Shown here piece by piece: positions 44,153-52,358 of a stretch of DNA of 64,000 nucleotides. Positions within the stretch are counted from its first letter, which is position 1. Every line of letters begins with the position of its first letter. The stretch is taken from the NCBI RefSeq assembly GCF_019511345.1, contig NZ_JAEUAK010000004.1, forward strand, positions 1 to 64,000, written 5' to 3'. This stretch comes from Rhizobium mesosinicum. Lineage in GTDB: Bacteria > Pseudomonadota > Alphaproteobacteria > Rhizobiales > Rhizobiaceae. The position numbers and the translations under genes were made by a program. The notes under the pieces are model-generated. The model made no database searches. It was given only the letters and a program-made list of their open reading frames with translations, and was not told where the DNA came from.

Positions 44153-44773
44153 ATGACGATCTCGCGCCGGGGCTTCCTGATTGCTCTGCCACTCTTTGTC
44201 GCCGGTTGCTCGTCGACCACTCTGAACAGCCAGACGAATTACGCGGCACTTCCGGATGAGAAGTTTCCGCTGAGGCAGGTACCGATCGATCAGATCAAGC
44301 CGGAGCTGCGCCGCACCGAAGTCGCCTATGAGGGCGGCCATGCGCCCGGAACGATCGTCATCGATACGCCCGCGCGGCGTGCCTACTACGTCCTCGGCGA
44401 CGGCAGGGCGATGCGCTACGGCGTTGGCGTCGGCCGCGAAGGCCTCGCCTTTGCCGGCAATGCCTATATCGGGCGCAAGGCGGAATGGCCGAGCTGGACG
44501 CCGACGGAAAACATGCAGCGCCGTGAGGAGCGTTATCGCAAACTCGCCGCGGGTTTGCCGGGTGGTCCGAACAATCCGCTTGGTGCGCGCGCCATGTATC
44601 TTTATCGCGGCGGTAACGACACGCATTTCCGCATCCACGGCACCAATCAGCCGCAATCGATCGGCCTTGCCATGTCGAGCGGCTGCATCCGCATGATGAA
44701 CCACGATGTGATCGACCTCTATAACCGCGTCGAAGTCGGCGCCAAAGTCGTGGTGATCCAGGCAACGGCCTGA
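44153..44773 (+). CDS. L,D-transpeptidase (YkuD domain) lipoprotein
   Basis: A 206-residue exported protein. The N-terminus is a twin-arginine-like start (SRRGF) and hydrophobic run ending FVAGC, with C19 as lipidation site. The YkuD domain spans about 65-200 and has H162 in FRIHGTN and catalytic C178 in SSGCIRMMNHDV. These enzymes make 3-3 cross-links in peptidoglycan or attach outer-membrane proteins to it. AAGGA precedes the ATG. Single gene, ending at a symmetric hairpin. Confidence 0.88.
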   Translation: MTISRRGFLIALPLFVAGCSSTTLNSQTNYAALPDEKFPLRQVPIDQIKPELRRTEVAYEGGHAPGTIVIDTPARRAYYVLGDGRAMRYGVGVGREGLAFAGNAYIGRKAEWPSWTPTENMQRREERYRKLAAGLPGGPNNPLGARAMYLYRGGNDTHFRIHGTNQPQSIGLAMSSGCIRMMNHDVIDLYNRVEVGAKVVVIQATA

Positions 44774-44788
44774 CATAAAGTTGCGCAA

Positions 44789-44820
44789 AAGCCGCCGCAG
44801 CATGTCGCTGACGGCGGCTT
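44789..44820. terminator. Bidirectional hairpin between convergent genes
   Basis: AAGCCGCCG and CGGCGGCTT form a perfect 9-bp stem around a 14-base loop, between the ends of the L,D-transpeptidase (44773) and the DMT transporter (44838). The AAAA before it on the plus strand gives a short T-run for the minus-strand transcript. Confidence 0.55.
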
Positions 44821-44837
44821 CTGATTGATCGAAGCGG

Positions 44838-45743
44838 TCAGCGGTGCTTGGCGGCAATGCCGGTCGAGAGCGCCACGCCAATGCCGGTGACGACAGCGGC
44901 GCTGACTTCGGCAAGGCCCATCTGCTCGCTAAGCAGAAAGCCGCCGCCGAGAGTTGCGAGAACCGGTGTCAGCGCCGTGAAGGCCGCAGCCTGCGTTCCG
45001 CCGAGAGTGCGGACGGCCGTGCCATAGGCGACCATGGCGACCAGACCGGAAAGAATGCCCTGGCTCAGCACCTGCAGGCCGATTTCCGGAAGCGGAGCTT
45101 GCGGCAGCGAAATGCCGAAGACCAGCGCAAGGGTGGCCATGATCAGGAAGGACCAGATGGCGATCAGCGCGCTCGCCTGGATGGCTGAAAGACCCGAGCG
45201 GCGGAAGGCATGCGTATAGCTTGCCCAGAGAACGGCGCCTGCCGGCAGCAGCACGAAGCTTGTCCAGGGCAGGGAAGCATCTGCAAGGCTGCGCGTGAGC
45301 AGGATCAGCACACCGGCGACGATCGCCACTAGCCCGGCAATCCGCGTGGCATCCGGTCGTTCGCCGAAGAGCAGAATGCCGATCAAGGCTGTGGCGAGCG
45401 GCATGGAGCCGCCGAGCAGAATGCCGGACGAGGCGGCCGGCGTGGAATGAATGGCAAGCGTCGTCACCAGGAAGAAGATCGCGCCGCAGCCGGCGACCAT
45501 GATCGCCAGCAGATGTAGCGGCAGACCCTTCGGCAACAGCCCGGTGCGCAGCCAGATGGGTGAGAGAACGAGGGCCGGAATGCCGAAGCGGATGAGGCCG
45601 ATATCGATCGAGCCGAGCGGCGTCGCAGCGCTGTGGCGGGTCGCCAGAAACCATGTCGACCAGATCAGCACCGTGATCGTGCCGGCGGCATAACCGAGGG
45701 CCTGTGAAGGCGATTTGTCGTTTGAAAATGCGATCGTGCTCAT
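44838..45743 (-). CDS. DMT superfamily (EamA) transporter
   Basis: A 301-residue protein with about ten helices in two EamA repeats. The pattern includes LGSIDIGLIRFGIPALVLSP in the first half and GGTQAAAFTALTPVLATLGG in the second, typical of RhaT/YdcZ-like exporters of small metabolites. GGAAAGGATCAGG precedes the ATG. It is divergent from an Lrp-type regulator, a frequent arrangement for amino-acid exporters, so an amino-acid or related substrate is an inference. Confidence 0.85.
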   Translation of the reverse strand: MSTIAFSNDKSPSQALGYAAGTITVLIWSTWFLATRHSAATPLGSIDIGLIRFGIPALVLSPIWLRTGLLPKGLPLHLLAIMVAGCGAIFFLVTTLAIHSTPAASSGILLGGSMPLATALIGILLFGERPDATRIAGLVAIVAGVLILLTRSLADASLPWTSFVLLPAGAVLWASYTHAFRRSGLSAIQASALIAIWSFLIMATLALVFGISLPQAPLPEIGLQVLSQGILSGLVAMVAYGTAVRTLGGTQAAAFTALTPVLATLGGGFLLSEQMGLAEVSAAVVTGIGVALSTGIAAKHR

Positions 45744-45888
45744 CGTCCTGATCCTTTCCTCCGTCCGAATCCCATCCGGTTGAAGAGAAGATTAGCGCCA
45801 GAGGCCGAGGCATGTCCTTGCTATCTGTGGCTCAGAAATCGTGCTATGCGCAATGATCTGCCAATTCATGCTGATGGTTTTTGTAATT

Positions 45889-46365
45889 ATGCCAAATCTC
45901 GATAAATTCGATATCGCCATTCTGAAATGCCTGCAGGAGGATGCGCGTGCCACCAATGTCGAAATCGCCGAGAAGGTGAACCTCTCGCCATCGCCTTGCC
46001 TGCGCCGCATCCGCAATCTCGAAAAGCTCGGCGTCATCCGCCGCTACACGGCCGATATCGACCGCAAGGAAGTCGGTCTCGGTCTCACCGTCTTCGTGGA
46101 ATTCAAGGTCGCCCGTCACAGCAAGGAGAATTCCGAGGCGCAGCAGGCAGCACTGCTCGCCATTCCCGAGATTGTCTCCTGCTTCCTGATTTCAGGCACC
46201 GCCGATTTCCTCGCGGAGGTCGTCGTCGAAGACCTTTCGGCCTACGAGCGGTTGCTGACGGAGACGCTGCTGACCCTGCCGAACGTCACCGATATCAGGT
46301 CGAATTTCGCTATCCGCAGCATCAAGACGCATGGACCGCTGAAGCTGCCCGAAGGCAGTGGATGA
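45889..46365 (+). CDS. Lrp/AsnC family transcriptional regulator
   Basis: About 158 residues with the Lrp layout: a winged helix-turn-helix (FDIAILKCLQEDARATNVEI, then LSPSPCLRRIRNLEKLGVIR) and a C-terminal RAM (effector-binding) domain (about 75-155) with VSCFLISGTADFLAEVVVED. Effectors are typically amino acids. ATG 45889 begins MPNLDKFD, as is usual; the frame opens at 45841 with added hydrophobic residues. No strong ribosome site is seen. It is divergent from the EamA transporter and probably regulates it. Confidence 0.85.
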   Translation: MPNLDKFDIAILKCLQEDARATNVEIAEKVNLSPSPCLRRIRNLEKLGVIRRYTADIDRKEVGLGLTVFVEFKVARHSKENSEAQQAALLAIPEIVSCFLISGTADFLAEVVVEDLSAYERLLTETLLTLPNVTDIRSNFAIRSIKTHGPLKLPEGSG

Positions 46366-46438
46366 CGCGCAACGGTCCTGCGTTGAAGGGATGAGATGGA
46401 GCTGATCCTGCCCAGAACGAACCGGATCATCGGCACGG

Positions 46439-46600
46439 TGCATAGGATGCATAGGATGCATAGGATTTTTTATACGCCGTGTGGGAATTGTCAGATGGTG
46501 ACATGACAGATGTGTATCTGACATTTCCTATAGAGCGTGTGAAACTGCCTATGCATCCTATGCATCCTATGCATCCTATGCATCCTATGCATCCTATGCA
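46439..46600. repeat. Inverted pair of 9-bp tandem repeat arrays flanking a palindromic core
   Basis: Left arm 46439-46466 is 3.1 copies of TGCATAGGA. Right arm 46548-46600 is 5.9 copies of the reverse complement, CCTATGCAT. The 81-base core between them is itself symmetric: GGAATTGTCAGAT at 46484-46496 matches the reverse complement of ATCTGACATTTCC (46516-46528) at 12 of 13 positions. Transcribed or single-stranded DNA could fold into a very long hairpin. No credible coding frame explains it. Copy numbers differ between the arms, as expected for a variable tandem repeat. Confidence 0.8.
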
Positions 46601-46653
46601 GGCACTGAAGCCCTCGTCCGAAATTGCATCAGAGCAAGGCTCTCGATGGGGAT

Positions 46654-46679
46654 GATTTCAGGCCGGCCGGCCTGAAATC
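46654..46679. repeat. Perfect 26-bp palindrome before the mgtE stop
   Basis: The sequence reads the same on both strands across its centre: GATTTCAGGCCGG followed directly by CCGGCCTGAAATC, with no spacer. It ends 12 bases from the mgtE stop codon (minus strand). It could be the stem of a transcript end for mgtE, although there is no T-run. It is separate from the tandem-array structure 54 bases away. Confidence 0.7.
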
Positions 46680-46690
46680 TGAAGCCGGGT

Positions 46691-48064
46691 CTACAGCAGC
46701 GTCCCGCTGAGAATGAGCAACGCCACCGAGAAGTAGATGACGAGCCCGGTAACGTCGACCAGCGTGGCGACGAACGGAGCCGATGCCGTTGCCGGATCGA
46801 GCCGCAGTTTCTGCAGCAGGAACGGCAGCATCGAACCAGACATCGAGCCGAAGGTGACGATACCGACAAGCGCGGCAAAGACCGTCAGGCCGACCAGCTG
46901 CCAGTGCGGGCCGTAATCATAGAGCCCGGCCGTCTGCCAGAAGATCACGCGGATCATGCCGACGAGCCCCAGGATGGCGCCGAGCACGACGCCCGTGGGC
47001 AGTTCGCGCAGCAACACCCGCCACCAGTCGGAGAGCTTCAGTTCGCCGACGGCGAGCGCCCGGATGATGAGCGAGGTTGCCTGCGAACCGGAATTGCCGC
47101 CGGAGCTCATGATCAGGGGAATGAAGAGCGTCAGCACGACGGCCTTTTCCAGCTCGCCTTCGAAATGCTGCATGGCGCTGGCCGTCAGCATTTCGCCCAG
47201 GAAGAGGGCACAGAGCCAGCCCGCCCGCTTGCGGATCATGCCGGAGAAGCCGATCTTCATATAGGGCTTGCCGAGCGCTTCCATGCCGCCGAACTTCTGG
47301 GCAGCCTCCGTCGTGTCCGCGATCATCGTGTCGATCACGTCATCGACGGTGACGATGCCGAGCACCATGCCGTGGTCGTCGACGACGGGCAGAGCCAGCA
47401 GGTCGTGCTTGCGGATCAGCCGCGCGACATCCTCCTGTTTCATCAGCGGGTTGGCCGAAACCGGCAAACCCTTCTGGGCGACCGAGAGGATGGAGGCATC
47501 GGGCTCGCCGGTAATGAGGCGGCGCAGCGTCACGACATGCATCAGCGCGCCGGAATTATGGTCCAGCACATAGATGGCATAAACGGTTTCGCGCGAGCGT
47601 TCGACCTGACGTACATGGTCCAGCGTCTGCGCGACGGTCCAGTCGTCAGGCACGCTGACGAATTCCGTCGTCATGATGCTGCCGGCCGTGCGCGGCGGAT
47701 AGCCCATCAGATGCTGGATGGCGACCCGCACCGGTTCTTCAAGGCTGGAGAACAGCCGCACGCGATCATCGACATCGAGTTCCAGTAGGACGTCGGCGAC
47801 ACGGTCGTTGGACATGCCGTGCAGCAGGCGGGCCGAATCCGTGCTGTCCATCAGCGCCAGAATGGCCGGCGCATTGCGCAGCTCCGGGCGGTCGAGAATG
47901 TTGACGGCATAATCCTGCGGCATCCGCGAAAGGATGCGGCCGGCCTCTGCCGGGGCGAGCCCGTTCAGCGATTCCACGCGCTCGGCGATGGTCGCGACAC
48001 GGTTGTTATTCATGAAGGCACGAGCGGCATAGCCGGCCCGCAGGGGGAAGCGATTGATATTCAT
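46691..48064 (-). CDS. mgtE: Magnesium transporter MgtE
   Basis: A 457-residue Mg2+ channel. The cytosolic N-domain (about 20-135, with helical repeats such as DVLLELDVDDRVRLFSSLEE) and paired CBS domains (about 145-265: PDDWTVAQTLDHVRQVERSR and LALPVVDDHGMVLGIVTVDD) gate a five-helix membrane pore (about 290-457). The pore motif region is PLIMSSGGNSGSQATSLIIR. The start ATG at 48064 follows GGAAAGGCG, which is paired with upstream sequence in a possible leader hairpin. Length and order are normal. Confidence 0.93.
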   Translation of the reverse strand: MNINRFPLRAGYAARAFMNNNRVATIAERVESLNGLAPAEAGRILSRMPQDYAVNILDRPELRNAPAILALMDSTDSARLLHGMSNDRVADVLLELDVDDRVRLFSSLEEPVRVAIQHLMGYPPRTAGSIMTTEFVSVPDDWTVAQTLDHVRQVERSRETVYAIYVLDHNSGALMHVVTLRRLITGEPDASILSVAQKGLPVSANPLMKQEDVARLIRKHDLLALPVVDDHGMVLGIVTVDDVIDTMIADTTEAAQKFGGMEALGKPYMKIGFSGMIRKRAGWLCALFLGEMLTASAMQHFEGELEKAVVLTLFIPLIMSSGGNSGSQATSLIIRALAVGELKLSDWWRVLLRELPTGVVLGAILGLVGMIRVIFWQTAGLYDYGPHWQLVGLTVFAALVGIVTFGSMSGSMLPFLLQKLRLDPATASAPFVATLVDVTGLVIYFSVALLILSGTLL

Positions 48065-48230
48065 TGGCTCGCCTTTCCGTCGATCCGCCGTAGCGTCCGA
48101 GCGGGCGAGCCTGGAGCATCAGGTCAGCGCGCGACGGCCGCGTACGGCAAAGGCAATCGACTGCTACTGTCGCTTGGCATCTTGATGATGGCTCCGTTGA
48201 TATCCGTGCACGACATGCGTCATCCACGTG
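48065..48230 (-). promoter_or_regulatory. Structured leader of mgtE with possible promoter
   Basis: On the minus strand a CTTGACT promoter-like box (about 48254-48260) precedes a leader of about 160 bases. Within it GGCTCGCC (48104-48111) is perfectly complementary to GGCGAGCC (48066-48073), which contains the end of the mgtE ribosome site and abuts the ATG. Pairing would block translation. A short open frame precedes this hairpin. I could not match the leader to the known M-box. The pairing is seen in sequence; regulation by Mg2+ is inferred. Confidence 0.45.
48124..48180 (-). CDS. Possible 18-residue leader peptide upstream of mgtE
   Basis: The frame encodes MPSDSSSRLPLPYAAVAR and stops 12 bases before the hairpin that covers the mgtE start. 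A weak GGAG lies about 11 bases upstream of its ATG. Short proline-containing leader peptides regulate Mg2+ transporter genes elsewhere (mgtL of Salmonella mgtA). The resemblance is one of arrangement, not of established homology. Confidence 0.3.
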   Translation of the reverse strand: MPSDSSSRLPLPYAAVAR

Positions 48231-48377
48231 TCACACTAGGTGGTCCCGAATGCGGAAAAAGTCAAGCTGGTTAAATGTTTAACGCCAGAATGCCGCACCC
48301 TCGACGCGGCATCATAAGTCAGCATCCTTTACACAATATTTAAGGTCGGATGAGGTAGGTTTTCGCTTCCGGAAACC

Positions 48378-49391
48378 TCAGAAACCGGCGAGAACCGCCT
48401 TGCCCTTCATCTTGCCGCTTTCGACCATCGCATGCGCCTTTTTCAGGTTTGCGGCATTGATCGTGCCGACAGTTTCCGACAGCGTCGTGCGGATCTTGCC
48501 GGCATCGACGAGCTCGGAAATCCTGTTCAGGATCTTATGTTGCTCGATCATATCAGGCGTGCCGAAGAGCGGGCGGGTAAACATCAGCTCCCAGTGAACC
48601 GAAGCCGCCTTGCGCTTGAACGGGACGATATCGAAGGTCTTGGGATCGTCGATCAGCCCGAAACGGCCCTGCGGTGCGAGCGCCTCGACGATGTCGGCGA
48701 CATGCTTGTCCGTATTCGTGGTCGAGAAAATGAAGCCCGGTGCGCCGATGCCGAGTGCTGCGACCTGCGGTGCGATCGGCCGCGAATGGTCGATGACGTG
48801 ATGGGCGCCGAGCTCCTTCACCCAGGTTTGGGTTTCCGCACGCGAGGCCGTGGCGATGACCGTCAGATCCGTCAGCGCGCGGGCGATCTGGATGGCGATC
48901 GAGCCGACGCCGCCCGCACCTCCGATGATGAGCAGGGCAGGGGCAGCGCCCGGCACGGGGTCGGTGACACGCAGCCGGTCGAACAGCGCTTCATAGGCGG
49001 TGATCGAAGTGAGCGGCAGGGCGGCCGCCGCTGCGAAATCGAGGCTCTTGGGCTTGCGGCCGACAATGCGCTCGTCGACGAGTTGGTACTCGGCATTAGA
49101 GCCAGGACGGTTGATGACGCCGGAATAGAAGACCTCGTCGCCTGGCTTGAACAGCGTGACATCGGGACCGATGGCCTTGACGATGCCGGCAGCATCGAAG
49201 CCCAGAACCCTCAGCTCGTCGGCGGGTGGCGCCATGCTGGCGCGGACCTTCACGTCGACGGGGTTGACGGAGACGGCCTTGATTTCGACGAGCAGGTCAT
49301 GGTCCTTGGCCTCGGGGGTCGGCAGATCAACATCGATCAGCGAGGTTTCGGCAGCGATCGGCTGCGGGGTTTTGTAGGCGACGGCGCGCAT
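48378..49391 (-). CDS. Zinc-type alcohol dehydrogenase-like / quinone oxidoreductase family protein
   Basis: A 337-residue medium-chain dehydrogenase of the NADPH:quinone reductase (ZadH/YhdH-like) group. It has the GroES-like domain (VLGFDAAGIVKAIGPDVTLF), the Rossmann motif LLIIGGAGGVGSIAIQIARA (about residue 155) and no zinc cysteine cluster. The C-terminal GKIRTTLSETVGTINAANLK is typical. Substrate unknown, probably quinones or enones. AGGAG precedes the ATG. It is divergent from the HxlR regulator at 49496, which likely controls it. Confidence 0.87.
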   Translation of the reverse strand: MRAVAYKTPQPIAAETSLIDVDLPTPEAKDHDLLVEIKAVSVNPVDVKVRASMAPPADELRVLGFDAAGIVKAIGPDVTLFKPGDEVFYSGVINRPGSNAEYQLVDERIVGRKPKSLDFAAAAALPLTSITAYEALFDRLRVTDPVPGAAPALLIIGGAGGVGSIAIQIARALTDLTVIATASRAETQTWVKELGAHHVIDHSRPIAPQVAALGIGAPGFIFSTTNTDKHVADIVEALAPQGRFGLIDDPKTFDIVPFKRKAASVHWELMFTRPLFGTPDMIEQHKILNRISELVDAGKIRTTLSETVGTINAANLKKAHAMVESGKMKGKAVLAGF

Positions 49392-49467
49392 CTTTGAAAC
49401 TCCTGTGTTTATTGCACGAGAGCTAGATGCGACCTATGTTCCGGCAACGCAAGAATGCACAAATTCT

Positions 49468-49478
49468 GTACGTAGTAC
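49468..49478. promoter_or_regulatory. Candidate HxlR operator in the divergent promoter
   Basis: GTAC-GTA-GTAC is an 11-bp inverted repeat located between the divergent dehydrogenase and HxlR genes, 18 bases before the HxlR start. HxlR-family regulators commonly bind GTAC-type inverted repeats. Assignment is by symmetry and position. Confidence 0.5.
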
Positions 49479-49495
49479 CAAAAAGGATACTGTAA

Positions 49496-49897
49496 ATGTC
49501 GCGCCCGCGCGCCAAACTGGTCACGAATTTTCCCGGTTGCCCGGTCGAGGCGACGCTGACTTATCTCGATGGAAAGTGGAAAGGCGTGATCCTTTTCCAC
49601 CTGATGGACAGGACTTTGCGCTTCAACGAGCTGAGACGCCATCTGCCCGCCATCACCCAGCGCATGCTGACGAAGCAGCTGCGCGAGCTGGAAGACTCCG
49701 GCCTCATCTCACGAACGGTTTACCCGGTCGTACCGCCGCGCGTCGAATATGCGCTGACACCGCTCGGCACCACGCTGAAGCCGGTCATCCGGGCGCTTGC
49801 CGCCTGGGGCGATGAATTCGTCTTCTGCAGTCCGGAGGGGAGGGAACTGCGTATTGCAAAGGCTCTAAACGCGCCGGCTGCGGAGATCCAGGCGTAG
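49496..49897 (+). CDS. HxlR family transcriptional regulator
   Basis: A 133-residue winged-helix protein. Family signatures are CPVEATLTYLDGKWKGVILF, where the leading cysteine is the redox-sensing residue in several relatives, followed by LRFNELRRHLPAITQRMLTK and the wing VVPPRVEYALTPLG. AAGGA precedes the ATG. It is divergent from the quinone oxidoreductase-like gene, suggesting control by reactive electrophiles or quinones, as in QorR/YodB-type systems. Its 3' end overlaps the convergent MFS gene by 33 bases. Confidence 0.88.
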   Translation: MSRPRAKLVTNFPGCPVEATLTYLDGKWKGVILFHLMDRTLRFNELRRHLPAITQRMLTKQLRELEDSGLISRTVYPVVPPRVEYALTPLGTTLKPVIRALAAWGDEFVFCSPEGRELRIAKALNAPAAEIQA

Positions 49898-51085
49898 CGA
49901 GGCCGCGAAAACGAAGAGGCCGAGGAAAGACAGGACGGCGCCGACATAGCCGGTGGCCGCAAAGCCATAGCCAGCCGCAATGACAAGGCCGCCGAGCCAT
50001 GCGCCGAGCGCGTTGGCGATGTTGAAGGCCGAGTGATTGGAGGCGGCGGCCAGTGTCTGTGCATCGGCGGCGACATCCATTAACCGCGTCTGCAGCGCAG
50101 GACCGGCGGCAAAGCCGCAGCCGACAAGGAAGACGCAAAGCCCGAGCATGTAGGGGTTGGAAGCCGTTAGAGAAAACATCGTCAGCACGACGATATTGTA
50201 GACCAGCGAGCCGCCGATCGTGCCGAGCAGCGATTTGTCCGCCAGCCACGAACCGATGACATTGCCGGCATTCATGCCGACGCCGAAGAGCACGAGCATG
50301 AGCGCAACGGCCGTTTCCGGCAGCATCGCCACCTGCGTCGTCGTGGAGGCGATATAGCTGAACATGGCAAACATGCCGCCATACCCGACCGCCGCTATGC
50401 CAAGCGTCAGCAGGATCTGCGGGCGGCGGAAAGCGCCGAGTTCGCGCAATGCGCTTGCCCCTTCGGCAACCTTGTCACGCGGTACGTAGAACCAGATGAG
50501 GGCGACCGTCACGAGACCGATGATGCCGACGGTGAGGAAGGCGACCTGCCAGTCGAGCGCTTGGCCGAAGAAGGTGGTCAGCGGCGTGCCGAGCAGGGTC
50601 GCGACAGTCAGGCCGAGCATGACGCGGCCGACAGCCCGCGCGCGGCGATGCGCCGGCACCATGGAAGCGGCGACGAGCGCTGCGACACCGAAATAGGCGC
50701 CATGCGGCAGGCCGGTGATGAAGCGCAGCACCGTGAAGCTTTCGAAGGTCGGCGCGACGGCGCACAGGATATTGCCGACCGCAAAGAGCAGCATGAGGCA
50801 AAGCAGCAGCGTGCGCCGCGCCATCTTGGCGGCGAGCACGGCGATAACAGGGGCGCCGATGACGACGCCAAGGGCATAGGCGCTGATGACATAGCCTGCC
50901 TGCGGGGTCGTGACCGAGAACGTGTCGGCCACATTGGGCAGCAGGCCCATGATCGCGAATTCGCCGGTACCGATGCCGAAGCCGCCGGCGGCGAGCGCCA
51001 GTTGCACCAGTGCGACGGTCATCGCCGAGGGCAGGGCTGCCTCCGGTTCAGAATCGATGGAATCGTTGACGGCAACCTGGCTCAC
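49865..51085 (-). CDS. MFS transporter (AraJ/YdhP-like drug-resistance group)
   Basis: A 406-residue transporter with twelve segments. Recognisable motifs are the start of TM1, ALAAGGFGIGTGEFAIMGLL, the GYVISAYALGVVIGAPV segment, and the RRTLLLCLML loop, typical of the DHA1 sugar/drug efflux group (AraJ, YdhP). Substrate unknown. The start is GTG 51085, preceded by GAGGA. Its C-terminal codons overlap the convergent HxlR gene by 33 bases. Confidence 0.87.
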   Translation of the reverse strand: MSQVAVNDSIDSEPEAALPSAMTVALVQLALAAGGFGIGTGEFAIMGLLPNVADTFSVTTPQAGYVISAYALGVVIGAPVIAVLAAKMARRTLLLCLMLLFAVGNILCAVAPTFESFTVLRFITGLPHGAYFGVAALVAASMVPAHRRARAVGRVMLGLTVATLLGTPLTTFFGQALDWQVAFLTVGIIGLVTVALIWFYVPRDKVAEGASALRELGAFRRPQILLTLGIAAVGYGGMFAMFSYIASTTTQVAMLPETAVALMLVLFGVGMNAGNVIGSWLADKSLLGTIGGSLVYNIVVLTMFSLTASNPYMLGLCVFLVGCGFAAGPALQTRLMDVAADAQTLAAASNHSAFNIANALGAWLGGLVIAAGYGFAATGYVGAVLSFLGLFVFAASLRLDLRSRRV

Positions 51086-51392
51086 GGGCGGTCCTCGGAG
51101 GGTCTAAGCTTGGCAACGGCCCCTGGCGTTGGGCGCGGAGCCGGTCATTTTAAATTGGCAGGCAGAAATGGCGGGAGGTGGAGGTGCTGTGACCTCCAGT
51201 CTTCCATTTATTGAACGCAAAGCTGAAGGCGTCGAATGCTTTTTTTGCAGTGCAGCGTCCTGCTATCTGCATACGTCCATTGCAATATTTGCGTTTCGGC
51301 GATTTGACGGGGCAAACCATCCGGCTTGAAATCGCAGGTGCATCAACCATCTCTTGAGGGCAGGGACAGCGAGGATAGGAAACAAGCACCTC
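51086..51392. other. Intergenic region before the lipid kinase gene
   Basis: This is a shared upstream region for the divergent MFS and lipid kinase genes. GGAGGT at 51175-51180 and ACCTCC at 51192-51197 form a weak inverted repeat. No RNA gene or credible small frame was recognised. Confidence 0.35.
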
Positions 51393-52346
51393 ATGAGGCT
51401 CGTCGGCTTTTTCAATCGCGACGGCGGTACCTTCAGAACGACGGACATGCAGGCCTATGAGAAGCGCGCGGAGGAGGTCTTCCGCGATGCCGGGCATGAT
51501 TTCGAAGCGATCGTCTTTTCCGGCAGCGAGATCGTTCCCGCCATGGAGCGTGCTGCACGGCGCGACGATATCGACGGTATCGTAGCCGGTGGCGGGGACG
51601 GAACGATCTCGGCCGCTGCATCCATCGCCTGGAAGAACGGGGTGGCGCTTGGCGTCGTGCCGGCCGGCACCATGAATCTCTTCGCCCGCTCGCTCAAAGT
51701 GCCGCTCGATATCTGGCAGGCGCTCGATGTGCTGGCTTTCGGTGAACTGGATAATGTCGATATCGCCAGCGCCAACGGAAGGCCGTTCATCCACCAGTTT
51801 TCCGCCGGGCTGCATGCGCGCATGGTGCGCTACCGCAATTCCTACAGCTACCGCTCCCGCTTCGGAAAGATACGCGCCAGCACCCGCGCCGCCTTCGGCG
51901 TCGTCTTCAACCCTCCGGAATTCGAGGTCAGTTTCGAGGCCGCCGGTATGCGGGAAACCCGACGCGTTTCGGCGATATCCGTCTCGAACAATCCTTTCGG
52001 CGAGAACGCGCTGCTCTATGCCGACAATCTGCGCAGCGGCGAACTCGGCTTCTACACGGCAAAACCGCTGAAACCGCTCGGCGTCGCACGATTGGCGATC
52101 GACATGCTGCGCGGCAAGTTCCGCGAAAACGACGCGGTCATGGTCCTGCACCCGGCCGAGGTGCATCTGCACTTCCCGAAGCTGCGCGCCAAGGCGAATT
52201 GCGTGATGGACGGAGAGCTTCTGCCGCTGGAGCGTGATGTCACGGTGAAGCTTCATCCCGGCGAGTTGAAGGTGCTGGTCAAGCAGGGATTGGCAGCGCA
52301 GGAGGGCGAACGTGAACGGCGCGAGCCGGCCGCCTCACATCCATGA
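51393..52346 (+). CDS. Diacylglycerol kinase family lipid kinase (YegS/BmrU-like)
   Basis: About 317 residues with a DAGK catalytic domain. The nucleotide motif is IDGIVAGGGDGTISAAAS (about residue 57), followed by LGVVPAGTMNLFARSL. The C-terminal beta-sandwich region has VSNNPFGENALLYADN and CVMDGELLPLE. It phosphorylates a lipid such as diacylglycerol, ceramide or phosphatidylglycerol; which one cannot be read from the sequence. ATG 51393 is preceded by AGGAAACAAG; the frame opens at 51354 with a TTG. Convergent with the GGDEF gene, 12 bases apart. Confidence 0.85.
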   Translation: MRLVGFFNRDGGTFRTTDMQAYEKRAEEVFRDAGHDFEAIVFSGSEIVPAMERAARRDDIDGIVAGGGDGTISAAASIAWKNGVALGVVPAGTMNLFARSLKVPLDIWQALDVLAFGELDNVDIASANGRPFIHQFSAGLHARMVRYRNSYSYRSRFGKIRASTRAAFGVVFNPPEFEVSFEAAGMRETRRVSAISVSNNPFGENALLYADNLRSGELGFYTAKPLKPLGVARLAIDMLRGKFRENDAVMVLHPAEVHLHFPKLRAKANCVMDGELLPLERDVTVKLHPGELKVLVKQGLAAQEGERERREPAASHP

Positions 52347-52358
52347 CTTGGAAAGGCG

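Noticed and set aside
46439..46600. Possible CRISPR array
   Set aside because: Units are 9 bp without spacers and occur in opposed orientation; no cas genes are nearby.
48065..48230. M-box (ykoK) Mg2+ riboswitch
   Set aside because: I could not identify the conserved M-box core by eye; only a start-site hairpin and a short frame are evident, so a named riboswitch was not called.
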